Assembly (NCBI RefSeq): GCF_000614975.1
Contig: NZ_BALM01000016.1
Span: 26,476-90,475, forward strand
Length of the DNA: 64,000 nucleotides
Reading direction: 5' to 3'
Source: Shewanella marina JCM 15074
GTDB lineage: Bacteria; Pseudomonadota; Gammaproteobacteria; Enterobacterales; Shewanellaceae
Shown: piece by piece, positions 51,323-60,187 of the stretch
Numbering within the stretch: the first letter of the stretch is position 1
How the letters are laid out: every line of letters begins with the position of its first letter
The notes under the pieces: model-generated
What the model was told of the DNA's origin: nothing
What the model saw: only the letters and a program-made list of their open reading frames with translations
Databases searched by the model: none
Translations under genes and position numbers: made by a program

Positions 51323-52284
51323 TTAAATATTAGCTAAGGTGTTGAAATAAAGGTCTAAGAAAGCGGCACTGTTAACGCCAATACAAGCGGTTTGAGCCGG
51401 TCTATCTTGCCAGCCATCAACAGGATACCAACGTTCACTTGGCTTCATTAAGGTATAACCCATTGCCGGACCTTCGGTTAAAACTCGAATAGGCCCCTGC
51501 TTAGTTTCAAATAACTCAGGTGCAATCACATAAGCAATAGCTGATGAGTCATGGACATAGAAGCAATCTAAGCCAGCTGACTGAGTGTGAAACGCTTGAT
51601 AAAAACGAGTAATATCCCAAATGAATTGACCCGCACCACTATGCTTAACAAGCTGCTGTAGATAGTCACTATTCATTCGCACTTCTTGAGTTACATCTAG
51701 ACCTACCATGTTAATGGCCAGCTAGCACCAAACACCATATCAGCGGCATGTGGATCGCCAATAATATTGGCTTCAGCAAATGGACTCACGTTACCTGTAT
51801 GGCCGTTATGCCCCATTGCCCCGCCCATGATAACGACTTGCTTCACTAATGGAATGATACTTGGATCTTTCATCATCGCTAACGCGATGTTGGTTAAACG
51901 ACCCACAGCAATTAAGCAGATCTGATTTGGATATTGGTGAACCATATCAATGATATAATCACAAGCATGGCGCTCATCAATCGGCGCTAGCTCAATATCA
52001 GGAATCGCAATATCACCTAGACCATTATCACCATGCACAAATGTTGTTGCTGGCTCAGCTTCAATCACTAGTGGCTGATCTGCGCCTTTAGCAATCGTTG
52101 CAGTTAAACCAAACATGGCCTTAATCAACTGGGCATTACGGGTAGCATTCTCAATAGTGGCATTACCTAATACAGTTGTTATACCGACCAAATCAATCTT
52201 GTCACTTGCATGAGCAAATAACATCGCCATCGCATCATCAATACCAGGATCTGTATCAAAAATTACTTTTAATTTTTCACTCAT
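51323..52284 (-). pseudogene. Purine/pyrimidine nucleoside hydrolase (IunH family), one frameshift
   Basis: The protein splits ribonucleosides into base and ribose. The first part has the Ca-binding DTDPGIDDAMAML motif at the start, then HGDNGLGDI and VVIMGGAMGHNGHTGNVSPFAEANI. The second frame continues with MVGLDVTQEVRMNS and ends near residue 320. A missing G in + strand (GG to G at 51710) causes the switch; with it, TMVGLDVT is restored. It lies three bases downstream of the transporter gene, so they likely share a transcript. Sequencing error is the likely cause. Confidence 0.87.
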
Positions 52285-52286
52285 GA

Positions 52287-53471
52287 TTATGCCTTACATA
52301 ACGTCATTGCTTGACGTTTTTCTAAAATTAAACAGCTAATAAACAAGCTAGCCACTACCGTGAATCCCACCACAGTCAATAACATCGCACTTTGCACACC
52401 AAACGCTTCTACCGCTTGTGCCGATAATGCAGGAGCTAAAGTACTACCCACAGTACCGCAGCATAATAAAAAGGTCACAAGTCTTGGTGGTGCGTTGTCT
52501 ATCTGCTGTGAACCCACAGAAATACCAATCTTGTACATACATGAAGTACAGAAACCTAGGCCTAATGTCACCATTAAGAACTGCTCAGAAGAATTTAGGT
52601 TAAATAGTGTGTAGCTAATACCAATACCAATTAGGGTTACTGTCACCAATAAGATCCTAGCTGAAACAAAGTTCACTAAGATAGCCGCAGTGATTAAACC
52701 AAATACAGAAGGTCCCCAGTAGTTACCTACCGCCGCGCCAGAAGCATCAGCAGCTAAGCCAAATTCAGATTGTAAGTAACTTGGTGCCCAAGTTAAGAAG
52801 GTGCCTTGAGTTAATAAGTAAACACATAGCGCTGCGCCCACAATAAACACTCGAGGTTGCCAAATGTTAACGCTCTCACCACTGCTTTCAACTTGAGTTT
52901 CTTGTTTAGTTACCTTAGGAAATTTAACAAATAAGGTCGCTAGTAATACCAAAACAGCCGCAAAACTCACTGCTGCAAAACCAAAATTCCAAGCAATTCC
53001 TGCAGCAATTAATGCAGAGGTTAATGATGGAAAAATAAAGCCAGACGCACTAAAAGCACAATCAGTACCAATAAATGCAGATGCACGTTGGTTATCGTTA
53101 TAGGTTTTCGACAAAATCACGGCGCCGGCAGATAAGCCTGTGCCACAGCCAATCCCTATTACCACCAGCATAGAGCAAGCAACCACCACATGGTTACTAC
53201 TCACAAGAATGATTAAAGCTAGAATTAAAGGAATATAGAGAACTTGAAAAACTCGACTAATCGGCAATTTATCAAAAATTACCATCGCTAAAAAAGTACC
53301 AATTAAAGTACCACCAGTAAGAAACGAGAACATTGAAGCGGCTTCTGTGGTACTAATGGCATAATGTTGTGCCATAGGCCCAATCACAATACCTATTTGT
53401 GTCAACAGACCAGCCATCACCATATAACTTAAAAAAGCAACAGCAGTTATTAACACCTTATTGCCATTCAT
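52287..53471 (-). CDS. MFS transporter, TsgA-like
   Basis: The 394-residue protein has twelve membrane helices and the TsgA-like start FLSYMVMAGLLTQIGIVIGPMAQHY. It directly precedes the nucleoside hydrolase gene, so uptake of nucleosides is a natural inference, but the substrate cannot be read from sequence. The upstream region has operator-like palindromes and the LacI gene diverges from it. Confidence 0.88.
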   Translation of the reverse strand: MNGNKVLITAVAFLSYMVMAGLLTQIGIVIGPMAQHYAISTTEAASMFSFLTGGTLIGTFLAMVIFDKLPISRVFQVLYIPLILALIILVSSNHVVVACSMLVVIGIGCGTGLSAGAVILSKTYNDNQRASAFIGTDCAFSASGFIFPSLTSALIAAGIAWNFGFAAVSFAAVLVLLATLFVKFPKVTKQETQVESSGESVNIWQPRVFIVGAALCVYLLTQGTFLTWAPSYLQSEFGLAADASGAAVGNYWGPSVFGLITAAILVNFVSARILLVTVTLIGIGISYTLFNLNSSEQFLMVTLGLGFCTSCMYKIGISVGSQQIDNAPPRLVTFLLCCGTVGSTLAPALSAQAVEAFGVQSAMLLTVVGFTVVASLFISCLILEKRQAMTLCKA

Positions 53472-53504
53472 TTGTATACCCTCTGTAGGAGTTATTATAA
53501 GTAG

Positions 53505-53518
53505 GTAAAACGTTTAAC
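53505..53518. promoter_or_regulatory. LacI-type operator candidate near the transporter start
   Basis: GTAAAACGTTTAAC is a near palindrome with the central CG typical of LacI-family operators, about 34 bases upstream of the transporter start codon. It shares its AACGTT centre with the larger palindrome at 53694. Confidence 0.55.
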
Positions 53519-53693
53519 TAATAATACAAATAAACAAGCATGAGGTATTTATCTAATTGTAGATATATCGATCGCGATCACAAACATTTTAATCGTTAAA
53601 ATTCAATAAATTAGCCATATACCAGTGTTTTTAGGTAATAAACTTTCATATTAAAATATAAAATCTGAATATAAGACTTAATTCTGTAATCTT

Positions 53694-53727
53694 GTTACAA
53701 TAGGTTTAACGTTAAACCTATTGTAAC
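53694..53727. promoter_or_regulatory. 34-bp perfect palindrome, probable LacI-family operator
   Basis: GTTACAATAGGTTTAAC followed by its exact reverse complement gives a 34-bp perfect palindrome with central ACGT. It lies about 107 bases before the lacI-type gene and on the promoter side of the divergent transporter gene. Its inner GTTTAACGTTAAAC is a classical LacI-type operator core. Confidence 0.65.
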
Positions 53728-53833
53728 TATGATCAACTAAGTCATGTACTCAAGCAAAGTATCAACAATATCTACTTGCACTAAAGCCATCAGCCCTATT
53801 TAATAACCACACTGACGGAATAATCTCACCCCT

Positions 53834-54838
53834 ATGAAACCTACAATTAAAGATGTTGCCAAGCTTGCTCAAGTTTCAATCACCACCGTTTCTTTCGTGA
53901 TCAACAATAGCAAACCAGTAAAAGCAGAAACTAAAGAGAAAGTCCTCAAAGCCATTAATCATTTAGGCTATCGTCATAATGGCTTAGCTGCATCACTAAA
54001 GACTGCAAATCAAGGACTCAAGAGCATAGGAGTGATCGGATTAGTAGAGAAAAACCCATTTTTCTCAGAATTAATCATGGAATTAGAGCAAGCCTGTTTA
54101 AAACAGGGTTACACTATGTTGTCTTGCTTTACCCGTATTAATGAGGATCAGCAAAAACTTGCGGATTTTGTTGGACTTCTTTATGGCAAAGTTGCAGGTA
54201 TCATCTTCTTATCAATTAATGACGATGATAATGCCACTATAATAGATAACATTGCAGCAATGCCGATCGTTGGGATTTCATTCGATCACCATACTGTTCA
54301 TACCCAGTGTGGCAGCAGCCATTTAGAGCTTAATAACTATAATGGCGGTTATATTGCGGGCACATACTTAGCAGCTCAAGGTCATCAGCACCTCGCCTGT
54401 GTTACTGGCAATATTGCACTGCAAGCGATTAAAGATAGATTACATGGCTTTGAGCAAGCTCTTACTGATAAGCAATGCCCAATTGCTACCGTTATGACAG
54501 GAGACTTTTCTTATCAGTCAGGTTATCAAGCCATGAGTCAACTACTCAATTTATCACCACGCCCCACAGCAGTATTTTGTCATAACGATTTAATGGCTAT
54601 AGGTATGCAAAACGCTGCGCATGATTTAGGCCTACACATTCCACGCGATCTAGCGGTTATCGGCTATGACAATATTAATGCTGCAGAAATTGCTTACCCA
54701 CCACTAACGACCATTGATTTATCACTTACAGAACTAAGCGATCAAGCGGTGCAAGGAATGATTAATAAAATTGAACATGGTGTCCAAGATGTCACAATTT
54801 CCATATCACCAAGCTTAGTCGTAAGAAAATCAGCATAA
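53834..54838 (+). CDS. LacI family transcriptional regulator
   Basis: The 334-residue protein has the LacI helix-turn-helix (IKDVAKLAQVSITTVSFVIN) and hinge (LAASLKT), then a periplasmic-binding-like domain including FCHNDLMAIGMQ and AVIGYDNINAAEIAYPPLTTI. It probably controls the divergent transporter/nucleoside hydrolase genes through the palindromes between them, with a nucleoside or base as likely ligand (inferred). Confidence 0.93.
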   Translation: MKPTIKDVAKLAQVSITTVSFVINNSKPVKAETKEKVLKAINHLGYRHNGLAASLKTANQGLKSIGVIGLVEKNPFFSELIMELEQACLKQGYTMLSCFTRINEDQQKLADFVGLLYGKVAGIIFLSINDDDNATIIDNIAAMPIVGISFDHHTVHTQCGSSHLELNNYNGGYIAGTYLAAQGHQHLACVTGNIALQAIKDRLHGFEQALTDKQCPIATVMTGDFSYQSGYQAMSQLLNLSPRPTAVFCHNDLMAIGMQNAAHDLGLHIPRDLAVIGYDNINAAEIAYPPLTTIDLSLTELSDQAVQGMINKIEHGVQDVTISISPSLVVRKSA

Positions 54839-54841
54839 AAA

Positions 54842-54867
54842 AATGCCAGTCATTTGACTGGCATTAA
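54842..54867 (-). terminator. Terminator after the YebC/YeeN-type gene
   Basis: Read leftward, ATGCCAGTCA / TGACTGGCAT stem followed by seven T. It may also end the rightward LacI transcript. Confidence 0.8.
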
Positions 54868-54884
54868 TCTCTAAAATAGACTAA

Positions 54885-55607
54885 TTAGTCTTTAATTTCA
54901 GCATTGTGATATACGTTTTGCACATCATCACAATCTTCTAATGCAGCGATAAACTTATCAAATGCTTCGATATCTTCGCCAGTCACTTCAGTCATCGTTT
55001 GTGGCACGAAAGTGATTTCTTCCATTTCAAAATGAATGTCAGGCATTGCATTGGTTAATGCTGTTTTAATTTTATTGAACTCAGTAATAGGCGCAAATAC
55101 GCTCACCATACCATCTTCAACTTCAACGTCAGATACATCAGTATCTGCCATCATTAAAATTTCTAAAATAGCTTCGTCATCTTCACCAGCAAACACAAAT
55201 ACGGCTTGGTGTTCAAACATATGACCTACAGTACCAGGTCCACCTAGCTTCGCATCATTCTTAACAAATGCTTGGCGAACTTCAGTAAAGGTACGTTTAA
55301 CGTTATCAGTTAAACAGTCAGCAATAATCATGGTGTTACCAGGACCAAAACCTTCGTAGCGAGCCACTTCATAGTCTTCGCCACCAGCACCTTTAGCTTT
55401 ATCAATCGCACGTTCAATTACATGTGCAGGTACTTGATCTTTCTTTGCACGCTCAATTAAACGGCGCAAAGAAAGGTTGCCATCAGGTTCTACCCCACCT
55501 TGTTTAGCACAAACATAAATCTCTTTACCGTACTTTGAGTAAATTCTGGTTTTTTGTGTAGCTGTTTTAGCCATTGACTCTTTACGGTTTTGATACGCGC
55601 GACCCAT
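54885..55607 (-). CDS. yeeN: YebC/PmpR family protein, YeeN type
   Basis: The 240-residue protein begins [21 protein letters not shown] and has the YebC fold pattern [52 protein letters not shown], ending with the acidic C-terminal domain. The family includes transcriptional regulators and, in recent work, translation factors that help ribosomes at proline-rich stalls. It is a single gene with its own terminator. The YeeN assignment rests on the MGR-start and KIY/RIY pattern. Confidence 0.9.
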   Translation of the reverse strand: MGRAYQNRKESMAKTATQKTRIYSKYGKEIYVCAKQGGVEPDGNLSLRRLIERAKKDQVPAHVIERAIDKAKGAGGEDYEVARYEGFGPGNTMIIADCLTDNVKRTFTEVRQAFVKNDAKLGGPGTVGHMFEHQAVFVFAGEDDEAILEILMMADTDVSDVEVEDGMVSVFAPITEFNKIKTALTNAMPDIHFEMEEITFVPQTMTEVTGEDIEAFDKFIAALEDCDDVQNVYHNAEIKD

Positions 55608-56057
55608 CTTAGTCCCATCTCAATACATAAGAAAATGGCCTTAATTCTAACAGAAATTGACCGAATAAAGCGAGCATCAAGCCGTAATCTAGCGCAATCA
55701 TAGCAAGCTGAAAACATCCAGCAATTTAAACATATGCAACGATAACCATGACGATACAAACATACACAAATACAAGTGTTAATTTAAATAAAGGCTAACA
55801 ATTGGATATTCACTAAACAACTACAACTTTCCCCTTAAATATTAAGTGATTTAGTTCACTTTTTTACAATTATCCAGTTTGTTAAATATAAATTATAAAA
55901 TAACATTTATTAACTTACCGATAACATTCAGCCATTTTAATGACACTAACCAGTGTCAATATTAGCGGCATTCAATTTAATAACGGTAACTAATATTTCT
56001 TCAATCAACCAATAGGAACATTATTCCCTAAGAGGAATGAATTAAAAGGAAGCGGCC
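55608..56057. other. Promoter region of the sulfite-cytochrome cluster; no gene
   Basis: The 450-base gap is AT-rich. Toward its right end it contains the TGACACT / AGTGTCA palindrome at 55941-55958 and an ATTCC / GGAAT inverted repeat at about 56024-56038. No open frame or RNA element is visible. An AAAAGGAAGCGGCC ribosome site precedes the first cytochrome gene. Confidence 0.5.
55941..55958. promoter_or_regulatory. Palindromic operator candidate upstream of the sulfite operon
   Basis: TGACACT-AACC-AGTGTCA, two 7-base arms with a four-base centre, about 100 bases before the first gene. The recognition protein is unknown. Confidence 0.45.
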
Positions 56058-56372
56058 ATGAATACATGGATGAAACTTGGCGTCTTTGTCTTAAGTTTTG
56101 TATGCCTATCAAGCCCATTAACGGCACAAGAAAATCAATATAACAAATTACGCAATATGTGTGTTGCTTGCCATGGTGTAACAGGTGAGAGCCCATTTAG
56201 CTCAATTCCCAACTTACAATGGCAAAATAGCCAATATCTTGAAGCCCAACTGATCAACTTCAAGTCCGGCCAACGCCAAGATATCACCATGACCAAAGTT
56301 GCAAGATTACTCAACGATGAAGATATCAGTAAATTAACACAATATTTCAATCAAGCATCAACAAAGGAATAA
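56058..56372 (+). CDS. Periplasmic monoheme cytochrome c (class I-like)
   Basis: The 104-residue protein has a signal peptide ending near LTAQE, one heme site CVACHG and a distal MTKVARLL segment with Met for axial ligation. The pattern PSIPNLQWQ-like SIPNLQWQNSQYLEAQLINFKSGQR is typical of cytochrome c4/c5-like half units. It lies six bases before the sulfite dehydrogenase gene, so it likely takes its electrons or passes them on to the terminal oxidase. Confidence 0.88.
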   Translation: MNTWMKLGVFVLSFVCLSSPLTAQENQYNKLRNMCVACHGVTGESPFSSIPNLQWQNSQYLEAQLINFKSGQRQDITMTKVARLLNDEDISKLTQYFNQASTKE

Positions 56373-56377
56373 TAATT

Positions 56378-57592
56378 ATGGCAATGGATAGACGTGTATT
56401 TTTAAAAGGGGCTATTGCCACCTCTGTCGCCACAATGCTACCTATTAATTGGGTTTTTGCCGCCAACAGGCCTGAAGGCTTTGAGCCACTTGATGTGTCA
56501 TCATTAACGTGGGACCAAGCTCAAGACTTACCAAGCTACTTTAAAGTGCTTAATACCAACCCATTAAATGCCTTTCCAGCAGAGCATATGCTTGATCCAG
56601 TAACCACTCCTGCAGATGTCGCGTTTATTCGTTGGAATGGTAAATTACCTGATTTTGCCAATATCGATGTTGATAAATGGACATTTACTGTTGACGGTGA
56701 GTCAGCGAAACAAACTAAAACCTATACGATTGCTGAACTAAAAAAGAAGTTTAAGACCCACACCCTACAACTGACCCTTGAATGTGGTGGTAATAGCCGT
56801 AGTGAGTTTTATCCTAATACTAAGGGTAATCAATGGAGTAACTCTGCCGTATTTTGTGCAGAATGGACAGGTGTCTTAGTTAAAGATGTACTCGAAGATT
56901 GCGGTGTTAAAGATGATGCCGTTTATACCGGTCACCACGGCGTAGATATGCATTTAAGTGGTAAAGGCCCTGCTATATCACGCGGCGTACCAATTGAAGC
57001 AGCACTTAATGATAACGCACTCATTGCATGGGCAATGAATGGCGAGCCCATCCCATATATGCACGGATATCCGCTACGTATCGTTTATGGTGGGCGTCCA
57101 GGCTCGGTATCGCATAAAAGCACCACAGGTATGAGCATCCGCAATAAAATTCATGATGGTCCCAAAATGGGGGCGCCAGCCTATCAAGTACCTAACTATC
57201 CGGTAGCGCCAGGCGAAAAGGTCGATAATAAGGACTTTAAGATTATTGAAGAGATGATCGTCAAATCATTGATCACGCACCCACAAACAGGTACCGAATT
57301 TAAATCAGGTAAAACCATTAACTTACGAGGTCATGCATGGGCAGGGCTGCGTGATGTTGAACGGGTTGATGTCAGTTATGACTATGGCGCAACTTGGCAT
57401 AAAGCTAAACTCACTCGCCCAGTTAACCAAACCGCATGGCAACAATGGCAAATTGATTTAGACCTTCCGCAAGCAGGTTATTATGAGTTATGGGCACGAG
57501 CAACCGATGAAGCAGGTCTTACTCAACCCGTCGTACAACCACAATGGAACCTAAGGGGTATCTATTTAATGGTTGCCACCGCATTGCGGTAA
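56378..57592 (+). CDS. Periplasmic sulfite dehydrogenase catalytic subunit (SorA/SoxC-type molybdopterin oxidoreductase)
   Basis: The 404-residue protein has a twin-arginine signal (DRRVFLKG, cleavage near VFAAN), fitting export of a folded molybdenum enzyme. The Mo-coordinating Cys136 is in LTLECGGNSRSEF, followed by SNSAVFCAEWTGV and HHGVDMHLSG, GYPLRIVYGGRPGSVSHK and a C-terminal dimerisation domain with WAGLRDVERVDVSYDYG. It should oxidise sulfite to sulfate. Cytochrome genes on both sides fit an SorAB-type system; SoxC-type function cannot be excluded. Confidence 0.9.
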   Translation: MAMDRRVFLKGAIATSVATMLPINWVFAANRPEGFEPLDVSSLTWDQAQDLPSYFKVLNTNPLNAFPAEHMLDPVTTPADVAFIRWNGKLPDFANIDVDKWTFTVDGESAKQTKTYTIAELKKKFKTHTLQLTLECGGNSRSEFYPNTKGNQWSNSAVFCAEWTGVLVKDVLEDCGVKDDAVYTGHHGVDMHLSGKGPAISRGVPIEAALNDNALIAWAMNGEPIPYMHGYPLRIVYGGRPGSVSHKSTTGMSIRNKIHDGPKMGAPAYQVPNYPVAPGEKVDNKDFKIIEEMIVKSLITHPQTGTEFKSGKTINLRGHAWAGLRDVERVDVSYDYGATWHKAKLTRPVNQTAWQQWQIDLDLPQAGYYELWARATDEAGLTQPVVQPQWNLRGIYLMVATALR

Positions 57593-57602
57593 GGGTGGTG
57601 TA

Positions 57603-57974
57603 ATGATTAAGACTCGAGCCATTATCGCAGCAGTGATTGCGATTACTGCCTGTGCATGGGCGCAAGCCCAAGAATATCCCGTAGATAAGGCCTCAGGTCT
57701 TATTATGGCGCCAGGTTGGGAAATCGTAAATTATCAATGTAATGCCTGTCATACCAGTTTACTCATCCCACAAAATCCGGGAGACAAAGAAGTCTGGCAA
57801 GCAACGATTCAGTGGATGATTGATACCCAAGGATTATGGGATTTATCGGATACATGGGAACCTGTTTTGAGCTATCTATCTACTTACTATGATGAAAAAG
57901 AGATGGATATGAGCAAGTTTAGACGTCAGCCACTGAGCTCTGAACAACAGCCCGCACTACCCGAATCAAAATGA
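57603..57974 (+). CDS. Cytochrome c subunit of sulfite dehydrogenase (SorB-like)
   Basis: The 123-residue protein has a signal peptide (cleavage near AQAQE) and one heme site CNACHT in VNYQCNACHTSLLIPQ, then TIQWMIDTQGLWDL and LSYLSTYY. The pattern is that of SorB-type monoheme partners. ATG 57603 has AGGGTGGTGTA just upstream; an earlier start in frame overlaps the previous gene. It follows the catalytic subunit by 10 bases. Confidence 0.85.
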   Translation: MIKTRAIIAAVIAITACAWAQAQEYPVDKASGLIMAPGWEIVNYQCNACHTSLLIPQNPGDKEVWQATIQWMIDTQGLWDLSDTWEPVLSYLSTYYDEKEMDMSKFRRQPLSSEQQPALPESK

Positions 57975-57981
57975 GGCTTTT

Positions 57982-58374
57982 ATGAACAAACAAATGGGGT
58001 TAATGCTGATCTGTGCTTTACCATTCTCCGCATTAGCCAATGAGACAGCATCATTAAATACAGCCTTAGAAAAGCTTAATACTGAAGTGCCAGCTACATT
58101 AATGGCACACGAGGTAAATATAAGCCAAGGTGAAAAGCTGGCACAAACACGTTGTATTGCTTGTCACAGTAAGACAATGCTGACGATGATGCCTAACTAC
58201 CCAAGTCTATATGGTCAAAAACCCGCTTATTTAATTAAAACGTTATTGGATTTCAAACAGGGGAAACGCCAAGATCCTATCATGCAAATGCAGGCAGCCA
58301 GTTTGTCAGATGCCAATATTAAAGACGTCGCATGGTATTACAGCCAACAACCTCCACTACAATTAAATAAATAG
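57982..58374 (+). CDS. Periplasmic monoheme cytochrome c
   Basis: The 130-residue protein has a signal peptide (ALANE), a linker of about 35 residues, one heme site CIACHS and a Met-rich stretch (PIMQMQAASLSD) that includes the likely axial Met. It is close in type to the first cytochrome of this cluster (YLIKTLLDFKQGKRQDPIM resembles FKSGQRQDITM), suggesting a duplication. It starts seven bases after the SorB-like gene. Confidence 0.87.
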   Translation: MNKQMGLMLICALPFSALANETASLNTALEKLNTEVPATLMAHEVNISQGEKLAQTRCIACHSKTMLTMMPNYPSLYGQKPAYLIKTLLDFKQGKRQDPIMQMQAASLSDANIKDVAWYYSQQPPLQLNK

Positions 58375-58383
58375 CTGCAAGCA

Positions 58384-58413
58384 GCGTTAAAGCGTCATAT
58401 GACGCTTTAACGC
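58384..58413 (+). terminator. 30-bp perfect palindrome after the sulfite cluster
   Basis: GCGTTAAAGCGTCAT followed by its exact reverse complement lies nine bases past the last cytochrome stop. The transcript would form a 13-15 bp stem. It is followed by CATTCCCC and no U-run, so it may be a Rho-assisted end or RNA-stability element and could instead bind protein. Confidence 0.55.
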
Positions 58414-58561
58414 ATTCCCCAACAGGACAAAAAATGGACTTATACTGATTAATCACCTACCATGAGAACGGGTTATTTTTCAGCGACATCGCAAGCATAG
58501 CTAACTCAATTTTAATAACTAAGTTACGGATAACTTAACGCGCTATATATAGGGAAATAGT

Positions 58562-60115
58562 ATGCGAAACGTGAGTGATATCATTTTAGCAATTGATCTG
58601 ATTTTTATTGAAGCCAAGCTGCCCAAGCCCATCAATCAATATGTGACCACCATAGAAAAAGCTTACGCACAATTACTACCTATTCAAACCAATGAGTTAA
58701 TTGAACATTATCTCCATGCGCCAGTTACTCTCGATAGCCCTCAAGCACTGTATCTATTTTTATATGATTTAACTCAAGAAGGACGATTTATAGAGAAGAT
58801 CACTCAAACCTTGCCATCGCATACCAGCCCGGCACAATTTTATGAGATCTACTGGAATTTATATTATCGACTCTATAGCCACAATGAGCACCAAGGTAAA
58901 ATCGATAATCTTCGCAATCTGTTTGATACCATCTCTAGCAATACCCGCGCATGGTTCAAACAATATGGTTATATGCAACCTAAAAAAGTAAAGCAGATAA
59001 AAAGAGTGGCCATTCTTAGCCCACAAATTTTAGGCATGCGTAATAGTCCCACCCGTGAAGCAGTGAATCTAGCTTGCCATCTTGATAATTATCATGACTG
59101 TGAAACATTTATCATCAATACCAACGGGTTGTCTTACCATAATCAGAGTAAAATTATTCATCCGGTTAATTTTAATAATTATGACGAGCATGTTGACTAT
59201 CAAGAACTCAATATCGACTATATGCAGTTTACTCAACAAAAAATTAGGTTACTGACATTTAAACCTGAACCCATGTCGAGCCGTAAAATATTAGATATTC
59301 TCGATACCTTAAAAAAGCTCGATATCGACGCGGTAATTTCACACGGTGAGAATCTATTAGTTCAAGATATGATCTACCAAACTTATCCGTCATTATTTGC
59401 ATCAACTGATATTTCGGTACCTTTTGCCCATTGCGATTGCTACTTTATTGCCACCAATCTATTTGATGCTAAGGCTCAGTCGTTGGCAAATCGCTTCCAC
59501 CACCATGACTTTTTTGCAGAATGCACTATCATTGCTCCAGAAGGAAAACCGATCCAAACCGTTGATAAAGCGCAATATGGGCTGATGTCTAATAGCTTCA
59601 TCTACCTCGTGATTTATGAACAAAATAGTGAAGAGTTGAGCCCTGAATTTATTTCGGTATGTGAACAATTATTAGAACAACACCCACAAAATCATATTCT
59701 TTTTGCAGGCCCAGAGCCAATTGAGCTCAATCAGTTGTTCGCTCAACAATTCTGTCTCGATAATCGAGTAATCAATACCAGTGGCGATGAGTACGCAGCA
59801 CTTTGTGCCATTGCTGATGTTTACTTAAACCCAAAAGATAGTGGTGGTATCACCAATTCACAAACTGCAATGTTAAATGAACTCCCTGTCGTTACCTTAG
59901 ATTATGCCGATATTAGCTCAATTGTACCCACCTCACATAGACACAATAGCTGGCAAGAATATTTAGATTATGCCAGTGCCCTGCAAGTACCGGAGTACCT
60001 AGCTCAAGAACAGCTTATATTCACACAACACTATTTAGAAAATTTAAAGACCCGAGAGCAAATCGCCAGAATGTACGACAAGATTTGTCAAATAGCTGAG
60101 CAGAATTATCAGTAA
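58562..60115 (+). CDS. Glycosyltransferase-like protein (GT-B fold, HMW1C/OGT-like C-terminus), unknown target
   Basis: The 517-residue protein has no signal peptide or membrane segment. The N-terminal half is helical and I do not recognise it. The C-terminal half has VAILSPQILG, ISHGENLL, PFAHCDCYF, then a nucleotide-sugar-like region with ILFAGPEP, NTSGDEYAALCAIADVYLNPKDSGGITNSQTAMLNELPVVTLD. The DSGGITNSQTAML stretch resembles the sugar-nucleotide site of GT-B enzymes such as GT41. It could glycosylate a protein or surface glycan. The gene stands alone with a terminator. Confidence 0.72.
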   Translation: MRNVSDIILAIDLIFIEAKLPKPINQYVTTIEKAYAQLLPIQTNELIEHYLHAPVTLDSPQALYLFLYDLTQEGRFIEKITQTLPSHTSPAQFYEIYWNLYYRLYSHNEHQGKIDNLRNLFDTISSNTRAWFKQYGYMQPKKVKQIKRVAILSPQILGMRNSPTREAVNLACHLDNYHDCETFIINTNGLSYHNQSKIIHPVNFNNYDEHVDYQELNIDYMQFTQQKIRLLTFKPEPMSSRKILDILDTLKKLDIDAVISHGENLLVQDMIYQTYPSLFASTDISVPFAHCDCYFIATNLFDAKAQSLANRFHHHDFFAECTIIAPEGKPIQTVDKAQYGLMSNSFIYLVIYEQNSEELSPEFISVCEQLLEQHPQNHILFAGPEPIELNQLFAQQFCLDNRVINTSGDEYAALCAIADVYLNPKDSGGITNSQTAMLNELPVVTLDYADISSIVPTSHRHNSWQEYLDYASALQVPEYLAQEQLIFTQHYLENLKTREQIARMYDKICQIAEQNYQ

Positions 60116-60141
60116 ATTTGAATCCACCAGATTATAGACAC

Positions 60142-60170
60142 AAAAAACGCGCTATTTTAGCGCGTTTTTT
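60142..60170. terminator. Bidirectional terminator after the glycosyltransferase-like gene
   Basis: AAACGCGCTA / TAGCGCGTTT stem with A- and T-runs on both sides. Confidence 0.85.
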
Positions 60171-60187
60171 AATACATCAAACTCATA

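Larger units (their letters stand above)
53472..53833. promoter_or_regulatory. Divergent promoter region between the TsgA-like gene and the LacI gene
   Basis: This 362-base region is AT-rich and contains the two LacI-type palindromes listed separately, at 53505-53518 and 53694-53727. No other gene or RNA motif is visible. Confidence 0.6.
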
